Assembly (NCBI RefSeq): GCF_014698445.1 | Contig: NZ_JACJSZ010000003.1 | Span: 1-64,000, forward strand | From: Microcystis elabens FACHB-917 | GTDB lineage: Bacteria > Cyanobacteriota > Cyanobacteriia > PCC-6307 > Cyanobiaceae | Length of the DNA: 64,000 nucleotides | Reading direction: 5' to 3' | In this document: positions 25,678 to 34,894 of the stretch, piece after piece | Position numbering within the stretch: position 1 is the first letter of the stretch | How the letters are laid out: every line of letters starts with the position of its first letter | Notes under the pieces: model-generated | Told to the model about the DNA's origin: nothing | Databases searched by the model: none | The model's input: only the letters and a program-made list of their open reading frames with translations | Made by a program: the position numbers and the translations under genes

Positions 25678-27508
25678 TTGGGTTGCGTCCTGCTGCTTTG
25701 ATCATGGACCGAAAAGATGAACTCAATGAGGTGAGCTCGGCAAAAGACCCTTGTGCTTTTATCTTGCCAGCCTCGATTTCAAGAATCTGGTCACAATAAC
25801 GCAGGGTTGTCAAGCGGTGGGCAATCATGATCACCGTCAGATCTCTACGTATGCATTCAAGGACCTTGATAAATGCATGTTCGGTATTCGAATCAAGTGC
25901 ACTTGTCGCCTCATCAAGCACAAGAACTTCGGCTTGCTTATACAAGGCTCTGGCAATTCCAATCCGCTGGCGCTGACCCCCACTCAGGCGAACTCCCCGC
26001 TCACCAACGTAAGTTTCGTAACCGGCGGGTAAGCCGGAAATGAATGCATCAATCTGTGCCTGCATGGCAGCTTGCTTGAGACGGGGCCAATCGATGCGAT
26101 CACTGTCAATTCCAAAAGCAATATTTGCTGCTATGGAATTATCTGTGAGAAAAATACTCTGTGGTACATGGGCGATAATTTTACGCCACTCAGCCCTCCG
26201 GTCGCTTGCGGGATTCTCTTGTTGAAGAGGGGTTGCATCCACCAGAATTCGTCCCGTCGTTGGCGACAACAACCCCATGAGGAGATCTGCTGTTGTGCTC
26301 TTGCCGCTTCCCGTTGTACCCACAAAACCGATGCACTCACCTTTGCGGATTTCAAAACTGAGTCCACAAATGATTTCCTTTGAGTCGCGGTAGCTGAAAT
26401 GCACATCATCAAATCGGATGGTTTTAAGAAAACTGAGGGAAAGCTTGTCTTCGGGTTCCGGATTGATAGGTTTGCGTTGTTCAAGTAACATCAGGGTTCC
26501 AGACAGAATAGCCCTATAACTGCGTATCGTTGTTGTTGATGCATAAATCATTTGAATGGCTGGGAGCAAGCGTTGAACCGCAAGGATCAGCACGCCAATG
26601 GAAGGCAGGGCTGACGCGAAGCCGCGTAAGGAAGCCAGGATCATTGCGCTTGTGGCAATCGCGGCAATACCGATGCCCTCCAGCAGAAATCTTGGCATTT
26701 GCGCCACGAACACCGCTTCGGCGTTGAGCAGTCGATATGGCCGATCAAGTTTGCGGAAGATATCAACATAGACAGGTTGGCTATCCTCCAGAATCACATC
26801 GCGTATCCCCCCCAAGCTTTCTTGTTGTGTCTTCAACAAGGACTCTTGAATGGATGCTGATCTCGAACTCACTTGTCTTAGGCGTCGTTTGCTGAATCTC
26901 GAGATCAGCCCATAAGTGACTCCTAGAATGACGGCCAGCGCGCAGGCCAGGATTGGCTCATAGGACAACAAACCAATCACAATGGAAATCGTGAGCACGG
27001 CGGATGTGATCGCAGCGAGCAACGGCTGTAAGACCCCAGCGACTAGCAAGCCAGCATAGGAAATTTTCGTAATGATTTCGCTGCTGTTGCGAGCGGTATG
27101 GACTTCGTAGGGCTGGCATAAGGTTCTCTCATAAGCATCTACGCTTAAGTCGTTACCAATTAAAGCCGCCAGGCGACCCGTATAGTATAGATTTGCTGTT
27201 CGGATCGCTGCCGCCGTCAAAGCGGCGACTGCAACGAGAAAAGTGAGGATTACTAACAGATTGTGGGTAGATCCGACGCCAAATAGCTGATATAGTTTCG
27301 CCACAAATCTGAGCCGTAAAGCTTTATTGGGGTCACTGAGAACAGCAAGAAAAGGGAACAGGCTTGCAAGTGTCAGCAGCTCAGCGACACTGCTCATCAG
27401 CATGAGCAGTGACAGAGCAGCCAATTGTTTGCGTCTCTGTGGACTAAGATGACTCCAGAGTTGCCTGAGTAATGCTGGAATTGTGTCTGAAGAAGAACTG
27501 CTGGTCAA
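25667..27508 (-). CDS. ABC exporter, fused permease and ATPase (PglK/MsbA type)
   Basis: The 613-residue protein has about five to six membrane segments in residues 30-330 and a nucleotide-binding domain after 360. Walker A is GTTGSGKST (near 397-405), the signature is LSGGQRQRIGIARALY, and Walker B is VLVLDEATSALD, followed by the H-loop MIAHRLTTLR. Homodimeric exporters of this type flip lipid-linked glycans. Sited after the CMP-sugar genes, it could export a nonulosonate-containing glycan. A related but broken copy lies at 37005-38785, so this one may be the surviving exporter. Confidence 0.85.
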   Translation of the reverse strand: MTSSSSSDTIPALLRQLWSHLSPQRRKQLAALSLLMLMSSVAELLTLASLFPFLAVLSDPNKALRLRFVAKLYQLFGVGSTHNLLVILTFLVAVAALTAAAIRTANLYYTGRLAALIGNDLSVDAYERTLCQPYEVHTARNSSEIITKISYAGLLVAGVLQPLLAAITSAVLTISIVIGLLSYEPILACALAVILGVTYGLISRFSKRRLRQVSSRSASIQESLLKTQQESLGGIRDVILEDSQPVYVDIFRKLDRPYRLLNAEAVFVAQMPRFLLEGIGIAAIATSAMILASLRGFASALPSIGVLILAVQRLLPAIQMIYASTTTIRSYRAILSGTLMLLEQRKPINPEPEDKLSLSFLKTIRFDDVHFSYRDSKEIICGLSFEIRKGECIGFVGTTGSGKSTTADLLMGLLSPTTGRILVDATPLQQENPASDRRAEWRKIIAHVPQSIFLTDNSIAANIAFGIDSDRIDWPRLKQAAMQAQIDAFISGLPAGYETYVGERGVRLSGGQRQRIGIARALYKQAEVLVLDEATSALDSNTEHAFIKVLECIRRDLTVIMIAHRLTTLRYCDQILEIEAGKIKAQGSFAELTSLSSSFRSMIKAAGRNPSES

Positions 27509-27673
27509 TACTCAGAACACGTTGCGTTCCCGCAAATCCTAACGGTGGTCGGGTCGGTTTACCAACACCCCAGTGGGCTTTTCTTCCCACTTCGGGTACG
27601 GACAAGGCAAGGGTGGTCTCCTGTACGGTCTACATGCCGCTTTGCGGCTGTGGTGGGCCACATCACCAGTGGT

Positions 27674-28384
27674 CTATGGCTGGCCGCACAACTGTGCTTG
27701 AGCCATCAGCAACGAAGCAATCTTAAAATCAAACTCTGTATCAATATCGATCGACCGCTCCCTTGGCATAATATAACCCAAGCTGCCTGCGGGCATGAAT
27801 CTGTGTTCCCGGAGGAATACCTCGATGCTAATTACATATATTGCCCCATTAAGACGATACCAATCTGAGGACAGATTCTGGTTTAGATTCTGAAATTGCG
27901 GAGGGGTGAAATCATCCATGACGAGGCTACTGGGGAGCTGTCCCATCCAGGTTGGAGAGCATTCGGTCCTGCTGATCGAAACCACGGCGGGTGAACTACG
28001 TGACTCAAATAGCTCCAAGGCGCCAATAATATCGTTAGCTGTACGCAGTGGTGATGTAGGCTGAAGTAAAACAATCCCATGATATTGACTAAGACTATCA
28101 GCCAGTCGTTCAAGTAGAGCAGCGACGACATCTGCGCTAGAGGCGCCATCCGTAGCTAAGGCTGGATCGCGTAGCCAAGGGCACTCAGCACCAGCTTCTT
28201 TGGCGATGCGCTGGTAGTCAGAAGAATCAGTGCAGACAATCGTGCGTGCGATGTGCGGGGTGGCTATAGCCGCAAAGACGGACCAGACAAAAAGCGGCTG
28301 ACCACAAAGCTCACGTACATTCTTCCCGGGGAGACGTTTGCTGCCCGAACGGGCTGTAATGATGGCCAAATAATGGTGTTTCAT
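27674..28384 (-). CDS. CMP-nonulosonate cytidylyltransferase (NeuA/LegF type)
   Basis: The 236-residue enzyme activates a sialic- or legionaminic-type acid with CTP. Features: IITARSGSKRLPGKN (8-22), QPLFVWSV, VLLQPTSPLRTANDI and the C-terminal IDIDTEFDFKIA. I chose the ATG at 28384, which overlaps the stop of the HisH-like gene as ATGA; a TTG at 28390 is less likely. It belongs to the second nonulosonate locus, parallel to PseF in the first. LegF and NeuA cannot be separated by eye. Confidence 0.85.
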   Translation of the reverse strand: MKHHYLAIITARSGSKRLPGKNVRELCGQPLFVWSVFAAIATPHIARTIVCTDSSDYQRIAKEAGAECPWLRDPALATDGASSADVVAALLERLADSLSQYHGIVLLQPTSPLRTANDIIGALELFESRSSPAVVSISRTECSPTWMGQLPSSLVMDDFTPPQFQNLNQNLSSDWYRLNGAIYVISIEVFLREHRFMPAGSLGYIMPRERSIDIDTEFDFKIASLLMAQAQLCGQP

Positions 28385-29001
28385 AAGCAAATGCTCATAA
28401 AGTTCCTTAACATTTGCAGGCCAGCTTCGCCGCTTTTCTCAGGGTGAAATTGGGTACCAAAGACATTGCCATCCTCAACCAGCGCTGTGATTTCACAGCC
28501 TGCATAGACAGCGATAGCGTAAGGCAATGAGCATGCTGGTTTGACCAGTCCATAGCTGTGCACAAAATAAAACGCCTGACCTTCTAGCCCTTCCAGAAGC
28601 CTAGGCTTTCCTGGAGTGTCTGAAGCGGGAATCACCCGTGCCCAACCAATATGAGGCAGCCTTGCGTGAACGGGTAACCGAATGATCTGTTCTTCAATCA
28701 ACGCAAGACCATCGTGCGTGCCGAGCTCGGTACTCGACTGCATCAGCATCTGGAATCCGAGACAGATGCCCAAGAGAGGTCTGCCTTCGGAAACGAGTGT
28801 TAGAATAGGTTCCCGCAATTGATGCATGGCAAGCCTGCGCATGCCCTCACCAAAGGCGCCAACACCAGGCAGGATCATTCCATCAGCATCACCCAACTCC
28901 TTGGGATCCCTTGTGAGAACAGCCTGAGCACCAATGTATTCAAAGGCGTTGAGCACGCTTCGCACATTCCCCAGCCCGTAATCAATGACAGCGATGATCA
29001 T
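28381..29001 (-). CDS. HisH-like glutaminase of the second amidotransferase triad
   Basis: A 206-residue class I glutamine amidotransferase with DYGLGNVRSVLNAF (normal HisH N-terminus), GMILPGVGAFGEG, the nucleophile Cys80 in GICLGFQ, and QFHPEKS. It overlaps the HisF-like gene at 28998-29001 (ATGA). Unlike the partner in the pse locus, it keeps the classical N-terminal motif. It should supply ammonia to the amidotransferase at 34895-36097. A housekeeping HisH is less likely because it sits among nonulosonate genes and a second such pair is in the window. Confidence 0.83.
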   Translation of the reverse strand: MIIAVIDYGLGNVRSVLNAFEYIGAQAVLTRDPKELGDADGMILPGVGAFGEGMRRLAMHQLREPILTLVSEGRPLLGICLGFQMLMQSSTELGTHDGLALIEEQIIRLPVHARLPHIGWARVIPASDTPGKPRLLEGLEGQAFYFVHSYGLVKPACSLPYAIAVYAGCEITALVEDGNVFGTQFHPEKSGEAGLQMLRNFMSICL

Positions 29002-29750
29002 CGTATGACCCCATGGCAGGTGGCAGCTGTGAATACGGATTTCAATTGATCAACTGTTGCTTTGTTGTAATGAAGCATCGAGGCCACAGCAATACCCTGA
29101 ATAGTCGTCTTGGAAGTAAGCTGCTGAAGATGTTCGAGTTTTCCGGCCCCCCCTGACGCGACAATAGGAATCCGCACAGCTGCCTCAATCGCAGCGCAGA
29201 GTTCGAAGTCGAAGCCCCGTTGTGTCCCCTCCTGATCGATCGATGTGACCAGCAACTCACCAGCACCCCGATCCTCCAATTCCCTGGCCCAGGACACCAC
29301 ATCTCGCCCGGTTGGCTCGCGCCCATTACTGAAATAGGCCTCCCAAGCACTTCCCATGCGTTTCGCTTCGATTGAGGCAACAAGACACTGACTTCCGTAG
29401 ACAGAACTGATTTCATGGATAAACTGTGGCCTATTCAACAAGGCTGTATTGACAGCAACTTTGTCTGCTCCTGCATCCAATGCCTCCTCAACATCAGCCA
29501 TCGTACGAATGCCTCCGCCCATGGTAATGGGTACAAAAACAGTTTTGCAGGCCTTGGAAATCATATGGAATAAATTGCTGCGACCATACAGACTAGCCAC
29601 AGAATCCATCAGCAGAATTTCATCTGCAGACTGTGTGTAATATTTCCTCGCTAATTCGACTGGATCACCAATGCGACGCTGACCCTCAAGATGGATCCCC
29701 TTGATGACGACTCCATTTTTGATATCCAGTCGAGCAATGAGCCTTTGCAT
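28998..29750 (-). CDS. HisF-like subunit of the second amidotransferase triad
   Basis: A 250-residue TIM barrel partner of the HisH-like glutaminase. The catalytic Asp11 equivalent is kept (Asp9 in LIARLDIKNG), while the Asp130 equivalent is Glu128 in VASIEAKR. PITMGGGIRTMADVEEALDA and IVASGGAGKLEHL are the phosphate loops. It is therefore much closer to true HisF than the pse-locus copy, yet not fully canonical. It lies 3 bases downstream of the NeuC-like gene. Likely role: passing ammonia to the WbpG-type enzyme. Confidence 0.82.
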   Translation of the reverse strand: MQRLIARLDIKNGVVIKGIHLEGQRRIGDPVELARKYYTQSADEILLMDSVASLYGRSNLFHMISKACKTVFVPITMGGGIRTMADVEEALDAGADKVAVNTALLNRPQFIHEISSVYGSQCLVASIEAKRMGSAWEAYFSNGREPTGRDVVSWARELEDRGAGELLVTSIDQEGTQRGFDFELCAAIEAAVRIPIVASGGAGKLEHLQQLTSKTTIQGIAVASMLHYNKATVDQLKSVFTAATCHGVIR

Positions 29751-29753
29751 GGA

Positions 29754-30905
29754 TCAAAGATCATTGAATTGCTTTTGTGTTGAAATCTTCCAAAGACTGT
29801 TATCATTTAGGGCGGCAAGGAACTGACTGGCACTGTTTCCGGTTCCGAACGACAGGTCAGGGATGTGTCGAGCAGTATTCAACCAACAGGCATCCATCGC
29901 CGCGCGGATTTCATGCAGATGGCCTACTACATTCACAATGCAGGGAGAATTGGCGCGACCATTTTGCCGCGAGGAAACATTGATCGCTGGCACACCATAG
30001 ACCGGACATTCACGTATACCGGCACTGGAATTGCCGAGGAGGTACTTCGCATTGCGAAGAAGTACCAGGAAATATTCTACGCGCATCGATGGCAAGATCT
30101 TGATCTGCTTATTGTTATTGAGCCGTTTCCACGCCTCAAAGATAAGTTCACAACCTTCATCGTTATTTGGGTAGATCACCACATGCGCTCGTCCACTCTC
30201 CAAAACTGCCTGCGCGATGGCTTGCGCTGTCTGCTCCGTGTCTAAGAGATCAGTGGTGACTGGATGAAACATGATCACTCCATAATCAGAAAAGGGGATA
30301 TCGTAATAGTTTTTCACCTCCTCTATTCCAGGAAGCATGGGTGACATCATAAGATCAATATCTGGCGAACCGATCACATGGATGGATTCTGGCCTCTCAC
30401 CTAACTGTATCAAGCGCCGTAGAGCCTCCTCGTTTGCGACAAAATGAACATGCGACATCTTTGTAACAGCATGCCGGATGAGTTCATCAATTGTCCCCGA
30501 GACTTCACCACCTTCAACATGGGCGACTAGGATATTCTTTAATGCACCAACAATAGCCCCAGCCAAGGCCTCAACACGATCACCATGGACAACAAGGAGA
30601 TCAGGCCGGAATTCACTTAGGTACTTTGAAAGCCCGTCAATTGTTGAAGCCAGCACCCGCTCCATCGGCTCTCCCAGCACTTGATTATGGTAGACGTAAA
30701 CACTGCGGGTGCCATCGCGTAGCCTGTGTTCGGGAAGCACCCTATACACTTCATCAAGGGTGTAGCCATAGCGAGACAGAGTATGCATTCCTGTGATGAA
30801 GATGGCGACATCAAATGCATCAGAGGATTCAACTGCTTGGATCAGCGGCTTCAGTTTGCCAAAGTCCGCACGAGTGCCAGTCAGGAACAAGATTTTCTTG
30901 GTCAT
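29754..30905 (-). CDS. UDP-GlcNAc 2-epimerase, hydrolysing (NeuC/LegG type)
   Basis: The 383-residue GT-B-fold hydrolase makes the free manno-configured hexosamine used by the synthase NeuB/LegI. Motifs: ILFLTGTRADFGKLKPLI, LLVVHGDRVEALAGAI, HVEGGEVSGTIDELIRHAVT and LLGNSSAGIRECPVYGVPAI. It overlaps the next gene upstream by ATGA (30902). Whether the substrate is UDP-GlcNAc (giving ManNAc and a Neu5Ac pathway) or the 2,4-diacetamido sugar (legionaminic pathway) cannot be read from the sequence; no LegB/LegC-like genes lie in this locus. Confidence 0.87.
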   Translation of the reverse strand: MTKKILFLTGTRADFGKLKPLIQAVESSDAFDVAIFITGMHTLSRYGYTLDEVYRVLPEHRLRDGTRSVYVYHNQVLGEPMERVLASTIDGLSKYLSEFRPDLLVVHGDRVEALAGAIVGALKNILVAHVEGGEVSGTIDELIRHAVTKMSHVHFVANEEALRRLIQLGERPESIHVIGSPDIDLMMSPMLPGIEEVKNYYDIPFSDYGVIMFHPVTTDLLDTEQTAQAIAQAVLESGRAHVVIYPNNDEGCELIFEAWKRLNNNKQIKILPSMRVEYFLVLLRNAKYLLGNSSAGIRECPVYGVPAINVSSRQNGRANSPCIVNVVGHLHEIRAAMDACWLNTARHIPDLSFGTGNSASQFLAALNDNSLWKISTQKQFNDL

Positions 30906-32689
30906 TTTCTCCCATTCCGAATCAGGGCATGTTGAATATTATGAGACAGTCCAGGAATATCGTTTGCATTCTCTGTGTGCTGTGGAAGTAGACGATGCAG
31001 GCGAGCTAGTGATGTGAGCACAACTGACACTTCATTGTCGAGGTCTTTTCGTTGATCATGTAAGGACAGTGCCGGGGGGATCGCGTCATAGCCCTGTGTT
31101 AGCATCCGCGAAACTAACGCACTCGCATCAACAGCATCGCGCCATCGCAGTAGGTCTAAAGGATAAGTTACAGCTTGCAGCTTCGTTTTTATTCGCATCC
31201 AAATTCTTTTCCAGAGTCTATCAAAAAGATTGAGTGATCTTAGCTCATATCTGCCAAAATGATTGGATACTGTGGCTGTGCATGTTACAAAGTTATAGGC
31301 CATCCATCGAAAACCATGGATTGAGTTTTCCAAGCGCCATCCATCTGACAAGGCTTTATCAATGTTGACAAAGTATTCCTCCTCAGTGCGCCCTGTATAG
31401 TGAATGTCCCGAGGGTAGCTTGGCAAATTTGCGTCATAGGTAACCACTGGAATGCCCAATGCAAGTGCCTCCACACCAGTCACAGACCAACCAGTCAGCA
31501 CAACGGAAGTGCTCTCGAGAATCTGATAGAGAGAGATTGTTTCATTGGGCCAATTGACATGAGCGTTGCTTGGGACATAGCTAAGTTGTTGTTCAAGTAG
31601 AAAGGATTGATCAGAGCGCATGGCCTCGCGCTTGTTAGGAAAATCGCGAGGATGGATCCGAATCACAAGGAAGAGCTCCGGTCTGTTCGTTATCCATGAC
31701 AACGTTGCCTGAACCCACTCTGCTTGGGTGCGAAACACATCACTGAACACCTTACTTTCGGGAAAGGCATCGATGAGCAAAGCAGCATAGGCCTCATCGT
31801 AACTCGATAGCGTCATCAGCAGTATTTTTTGTTCTGGTTTAATACCCCAGCGTGAACGTAGATCGCATCTGCCGCCACTAGGAGCTGAATAAACGGCAAA
31901 GTGCTGGCCCGAAAGCAGCTGTTCAAAATGGCCGACAATCTTTTTGGCTGCATATGAAGAGACTGGATGAAGCCTGCTGTTATCCCAGTACCGTAATGCG
32001 GGGTTGACCAGTCGGTGAACTCCCCAGTCCCAAATTCTCAAGGTACCCAGACGATGGGACAGATTATTGCCGCTTTCAAGAAACAGAACCTTGAAGCCAT
32101 TACCAATGGCGTACTGAGTACAAGGATTAATGTTGGAATATTGTGGGCTAAACGTTAAGATAGCATCTGCCGGGTTAGCATCAAGATAGCGCGCAAATCC
32201 TTGCAAGCTGCGCAATGCATTGGCAAGATAGACGGCATAATCGTCCCACTGTTGTTCTGTTAGATTCGTGGACATCTTTTTGTGAAACAGTGTCAGTTCA
32301 TACAAGGCTAATCGACCTACTTTCACCCCCAAAAGCACAGTATCCAACGATCTGCTGGCAACCGCATGGGCAGCCATCTCATCAATTTTCCGACAATCAC
32401 GTTCATCCAAGTAGTGGGAGAGCGCATCGACAGGAAATCGGTAGACCCGCGCGATCGCTTCCACACTGGATATGCATTGCGCACAGATGGAGGCCGACTG
32501 ATCCGACGCGCACCCTGGTACCAAGCCGTGGGCACTCATCGGCGCACAATAGCTTTGTGCCCGACCACATGTGAGATATTGGATGCGATGGCCAGTTGCA
32601 GCCAAGGCCCGGGCCAAATAAGCTTCTGGCGCTGTATGGGGCCAGAGAGCAGCATGGGGCGTGAAAAAAAGCAGCTTTAATGACATCAT
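30902..32689 (-). CDS. Large GT-B-like protein of the nonulosonate locus, function unknown
   Basis: A 595-residue protein starting SLKLLFFTPHAALWPHTAPE, like the first strand of GT-B transferases. A second Rossmann-like half has QKILLMTLSSYDEAY, LFLVIRIHPRDFPNK and SVVLTGWSVTGVEALALGIP, as in capsule-synthesis and CDP-glycerol-transferase-like proteins. The last 150 residues are helical and unassigned. ATGA overlaps at both ends fix it in the same transcript as NeuC and the pyruvyl transferase-like gene. Best guess is a nonulosonate or glycerol-phosphate-type transferase. Confidence 0.6.
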   Translation of the reverse strand: MMSLKLLFFTPHAALWPHTAPEAYLARALAATGHRIQYLTCGRAQSYCAPMSAHGLVPGCASDQSASICAQCISSVEAIARVYRFPVDALSHYLDERDCRKIDEMAAHAVASRSLDTVLLGVKVGRLALYELTLFHKKMSTNLTEQQWDDYAVYLANALRSLQGFARYLDANPADAILTFSPQYSNINPCTQYAIGNGFKVLFLESGNNLSHRLGTLRIWDWGVHRLVNPALRYWDNSRLHPVSSYAAKKIVGHFEQLLSGQHFAVYSAPSGGRCDLRSRWGIKPEQKILLMTLSSYDEAYAALLIDAFPESKVFSDVFRTQAEWVQATLSWITNRPELFLVIRIHPRDFPNKREAMRSDQSFLLEQQLSYVPSNAHVNWPNETISLYQILESTSVVLTGWSVTGVEALALGIPVVTYDANLPSYPRDIHYTGRTEEEYFVNIDKALSDGWRLENSIHGFRWMAYNFVTCTATVSNHFGRYELRSLNLFDRLWKRIWMRIKTKLQAVTYPLDLLRWRDAVDASALVSRMLTQGYDAIPPALSLHDQRKDLDNEVSVVLTSLARLHRLLPQHTENANDIPGLSHNIQHALIRNGRK

Positions 32690-33837
32690 CTATTCTGATC
32701 CAGCCAATCATTCAGGGTCTTCAGGGTACGACTTGCCTGCTTATAGAGTTGAGCCATGCACTCCACAACTCCTCTTCGCTGAGCAGCCAGATCATCAAGG
32801 TCTGTGAGCGACGATTCGACAAGGCGACTACCGAATCCAGGTTCGCGCACATCAATGATGCGTTCATCAAATCCTAGCTCCTCATAAAGGAGCTCAATCT
32901 GTGGGTAATTCAACAGCCCACGAGAAGGGATTCCCATGCCTATAGGGCAGACGTTGGCGTGAAAGCGCATGCCCAGGACCAGGTCAAGACGACGGTAAGA
33001 ATCCAGAAAGTCTTTGAGCCCAACTTGATTTGGCTCAAGCTTACCGATAGCTACCCTACGCCTCAAAAAGGGGTCTGGTATCAGCGCAAGTAACTCCGCA
33101 ATCAGTGAACAGTCTCTCCAGATATGCGGCATCAGATCAATATGAAGCTTCGGCTTTGTCGCCATGAGTTCTGTACAGGCTACGGCAAGCTCCTTAAGAA
33201 ACCCATCTTTGCTTAAATTGCGGTTGAAGCGACGTTCAAGCATATCCCCGGCCAGGTTAATTCCGATGCGATCAGTTGCCGGTCGCTCAGCAACACAACC
33301 TGCCTCATCAGCGAAGAAGCCTCCATCAGGAATGGATGGGATCATGGACGCCATTTCCCTGCCGAGAACTTGGCACAGTGCCCGCTGCGATCCATCATTA
33401 CGAACGCAAATGAACATATCGTGGCGACTCAATACCGTCGTGATGAAAGCTGAAAACCGGCTGGCCGACCTCTCACTGTAGCCTTGCCCCGTGTCTACAC
33501 CCAAAGCAAAAAAGATGGTAGGCACTGTGAGCTGGGAAAGTTGCCCAGGCTTGATATCAATAGAGGTCCCAGTGGCGGAATGGTCTACCCATAACTCCAG
33601 ATAATTCCCGCCGCCAATCATTAATAAATCAAACCTATTGGCATAGCTTACAAAGTCTTCGTCAAACTTGCGTTGGTTCCAATAGAACTCACGCATTTCT
33701 AATTCCGTGAAATCCAGCTGATAGCTCAGCTGTTCACCTAGAATGCGTCGAGCCCCGGCATGATTGGCTAAGTCACCAATATTGCCTGCGAAGCTTGCTA
33801 CATGCAGGACACGTAGTATGTTGCGCTGGCCGCTCAT
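32686..33837 (-). CDS. Polysaccharide pyruvyl transferase family protein
   Basis: The 383-residue protein has VLHVASFAGNIGDLANHAGA, LLMIGGGNYLELW and DLVLGMRFHANVCPIGMGIP, matching the polysaccharide pyruvyl transferase family (GDxxN, GGGN and GxRxH blocks). Members put a pyruvate ketal on sugars from PEP, and some act as sialyl- or glycosyltransferases. It overlaps the synthase by one base at 33837 (TGATG). Placing a PEP-using or transferase-like protein beside NeuB makes a direct role in this nonulosonate glycan likely, but the reaction is unknown. Confidence 0.72.
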   Translation of the reverse strand: MSGQRNILRVLHVASFAGNIGDLANHAGARRILGEQLSYQLDFTELEMREFYWNQRKFDEDFVSYANRFDLLMIGGGNYLELWVDHSATGTSIDIKPGQLSQLTVPTIFFALGVDTGQGYSERSASRFSAFITTVLSRHDMFICVRNDGSQRALCQVLGREMASMIPSIPDGGFFADEAGCVAERPATDRIGINLAGDMLERRFNRNLSKDGFLKELAVACTELMATKPKLHIDLMPHIWRDCSLIAELLALIPDPFLRRRVAIGKLEPNQVGLKDFLDSYRRLDLVLGMRFHANVCPIGMGIPSRGLLNYPQIELLYEELGFDERIIDVREPGFGSRLVESSLTDLDDLAAQRRGVVECMAQLYKQASRTLKTLNDWLDQNR

Positions 33838-34883
33838 CAGGACATGTTAGCTTGATTGACGTCTGCCCAACCCACTTGCACATTCTCGGGTAGATCACGA
33901 CTAGCGGTTCGCCCAAATAAGCTCTCATAGTTAACAGCTTTGATCTCACCAGTTCCTGGTCGCTTCACCCAAATGTTTCCAGAAGTAAATGCCTCCCCAG
34001 CATTGATGCGCCGTGTGGTCACCACAGAAGCATAGGCAAAGTCGATAGTGGGCTGCTCCTCAGTGAGAATTGTTTTCCTTCCTCCTAGGGCTGCATAAAT
34101 CGCTCGGCTACCCTTAACCAATTCTGACAGCTGTGGAGGATCAATCGAAATGGGGATATCTGGACCAGGCCATTCATAGCTCGAGGTGAAATGCTTTTCG
34201 AGGATAGATGCCCCCAAAGGAACGGAGGCCAGACATGTATAAATTCCGAGGGAATGATCCGACAGTCCAAGCACGGCATCAGGGAACTCATCGGCGAGTT
34301 GAGCCAGGGCCCCAAGACGGACCTTATCATAGGGTGTTGGATACATCGACGTACAATGCATCAGTGCAAAGGGAATCCCTGCCGTTCGAAAGGTCTCTAC
34401 CGCGGGGCGGATACTTTCGAGATCATTCATTCCTGTTGACAAGACGATAGGCTTGCCGAATGATGCGATATGGCGTATCAGCGGGTAATTATTACATTCT
34501 CCAGAGCCTATCTTGTACCAAGCCACGCCAAGAGCTTCAAGTTCATTGGCGGCAGCCCTGGAGAAAGGTGTGCTCAAGTAAAGCAATCCTTTGGACTCTA
34601 CGTAGGCTTTGAGTTGCTGTTCTTCCTTCGGTGATAAGGCACAACGCTTCATGATCTCCCAAATACTCTCACTGGCGTTGCCTGGAACGACATCATTTGG
34701 AATCATCTCATCCTCAACCACGTGGTATTGAAATTTCACGCATTCACAGCCTGAAGAGGCGGCATCGTCGACCATGCAAATCGCTTTCTCCAGATCGCCT
34801 TCGTGATTAATTCCTATTTCCGCGATTACAAGTGGCGGATGCTTGGCGCCGATGCTGCGATCGAGGATGCGAAATTCGGTCAT
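33837..34883 (-). CDS. Nonulosonic acid synthase (NeuB/LegI type)
   Basis: Condenses PEP with a manno-hexosamine to give a nine-carbon acid. The protein, 348 residues from the ATG at 34883, has PPLVIAEIGINHEGDLEKAI (the GINHEG form separates it from PseI), STPFSRAAANELEALGV, YKIGSGECNNYPLI, LSTGMNDLESI, GLSDHSLGIYTCLASV and LEKHFTSS, then a C-terminal SAF domain. An upstream start at 34922 would overlap the amidotransferase gene by 28 bases and is less likely. With NeuC and NeuA it completes a minimal sialic-type pathway. Confidence 0.88.
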   Translation of the reverse strand: MTEFRILDRSIGAKHPPLVIAEIGINHEGDLEKAICMVDDAASSGCECVKFQYHVVEDEMIPNDVVPGNASESIWEIMKRCALSPKEEQQLKAYVESKGLLYLSTPFSRAAANELEALGVAWYKIGSGECNNYPLIRHIASFGKPIVLSTGMNDLESIRPAVETFRTAGIPFALMHCTSMYPTPYDKVRLGALAQLADEFPDAVLGLSDHSLGIYTCLASVPLGASILEKHFTSSYEWPGPDIPISIDPPQLSELVKGSRAIYAALGGRKTILTEEQPTIDFAYASVVTTRRINAGEAFTSGNIWVKRPGTGEIKAVNYESLFGRTASRDLPENVQVGWADVNQANMS

Positions 34884-34894
34884 GGTGGTGTGCG

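Noticed and set aside
27572-27591. Hairpin AGTGGG-N8-CCCACT as a terminator
   Set aside because: Short stem with no T-run on either strand; too weak to call.
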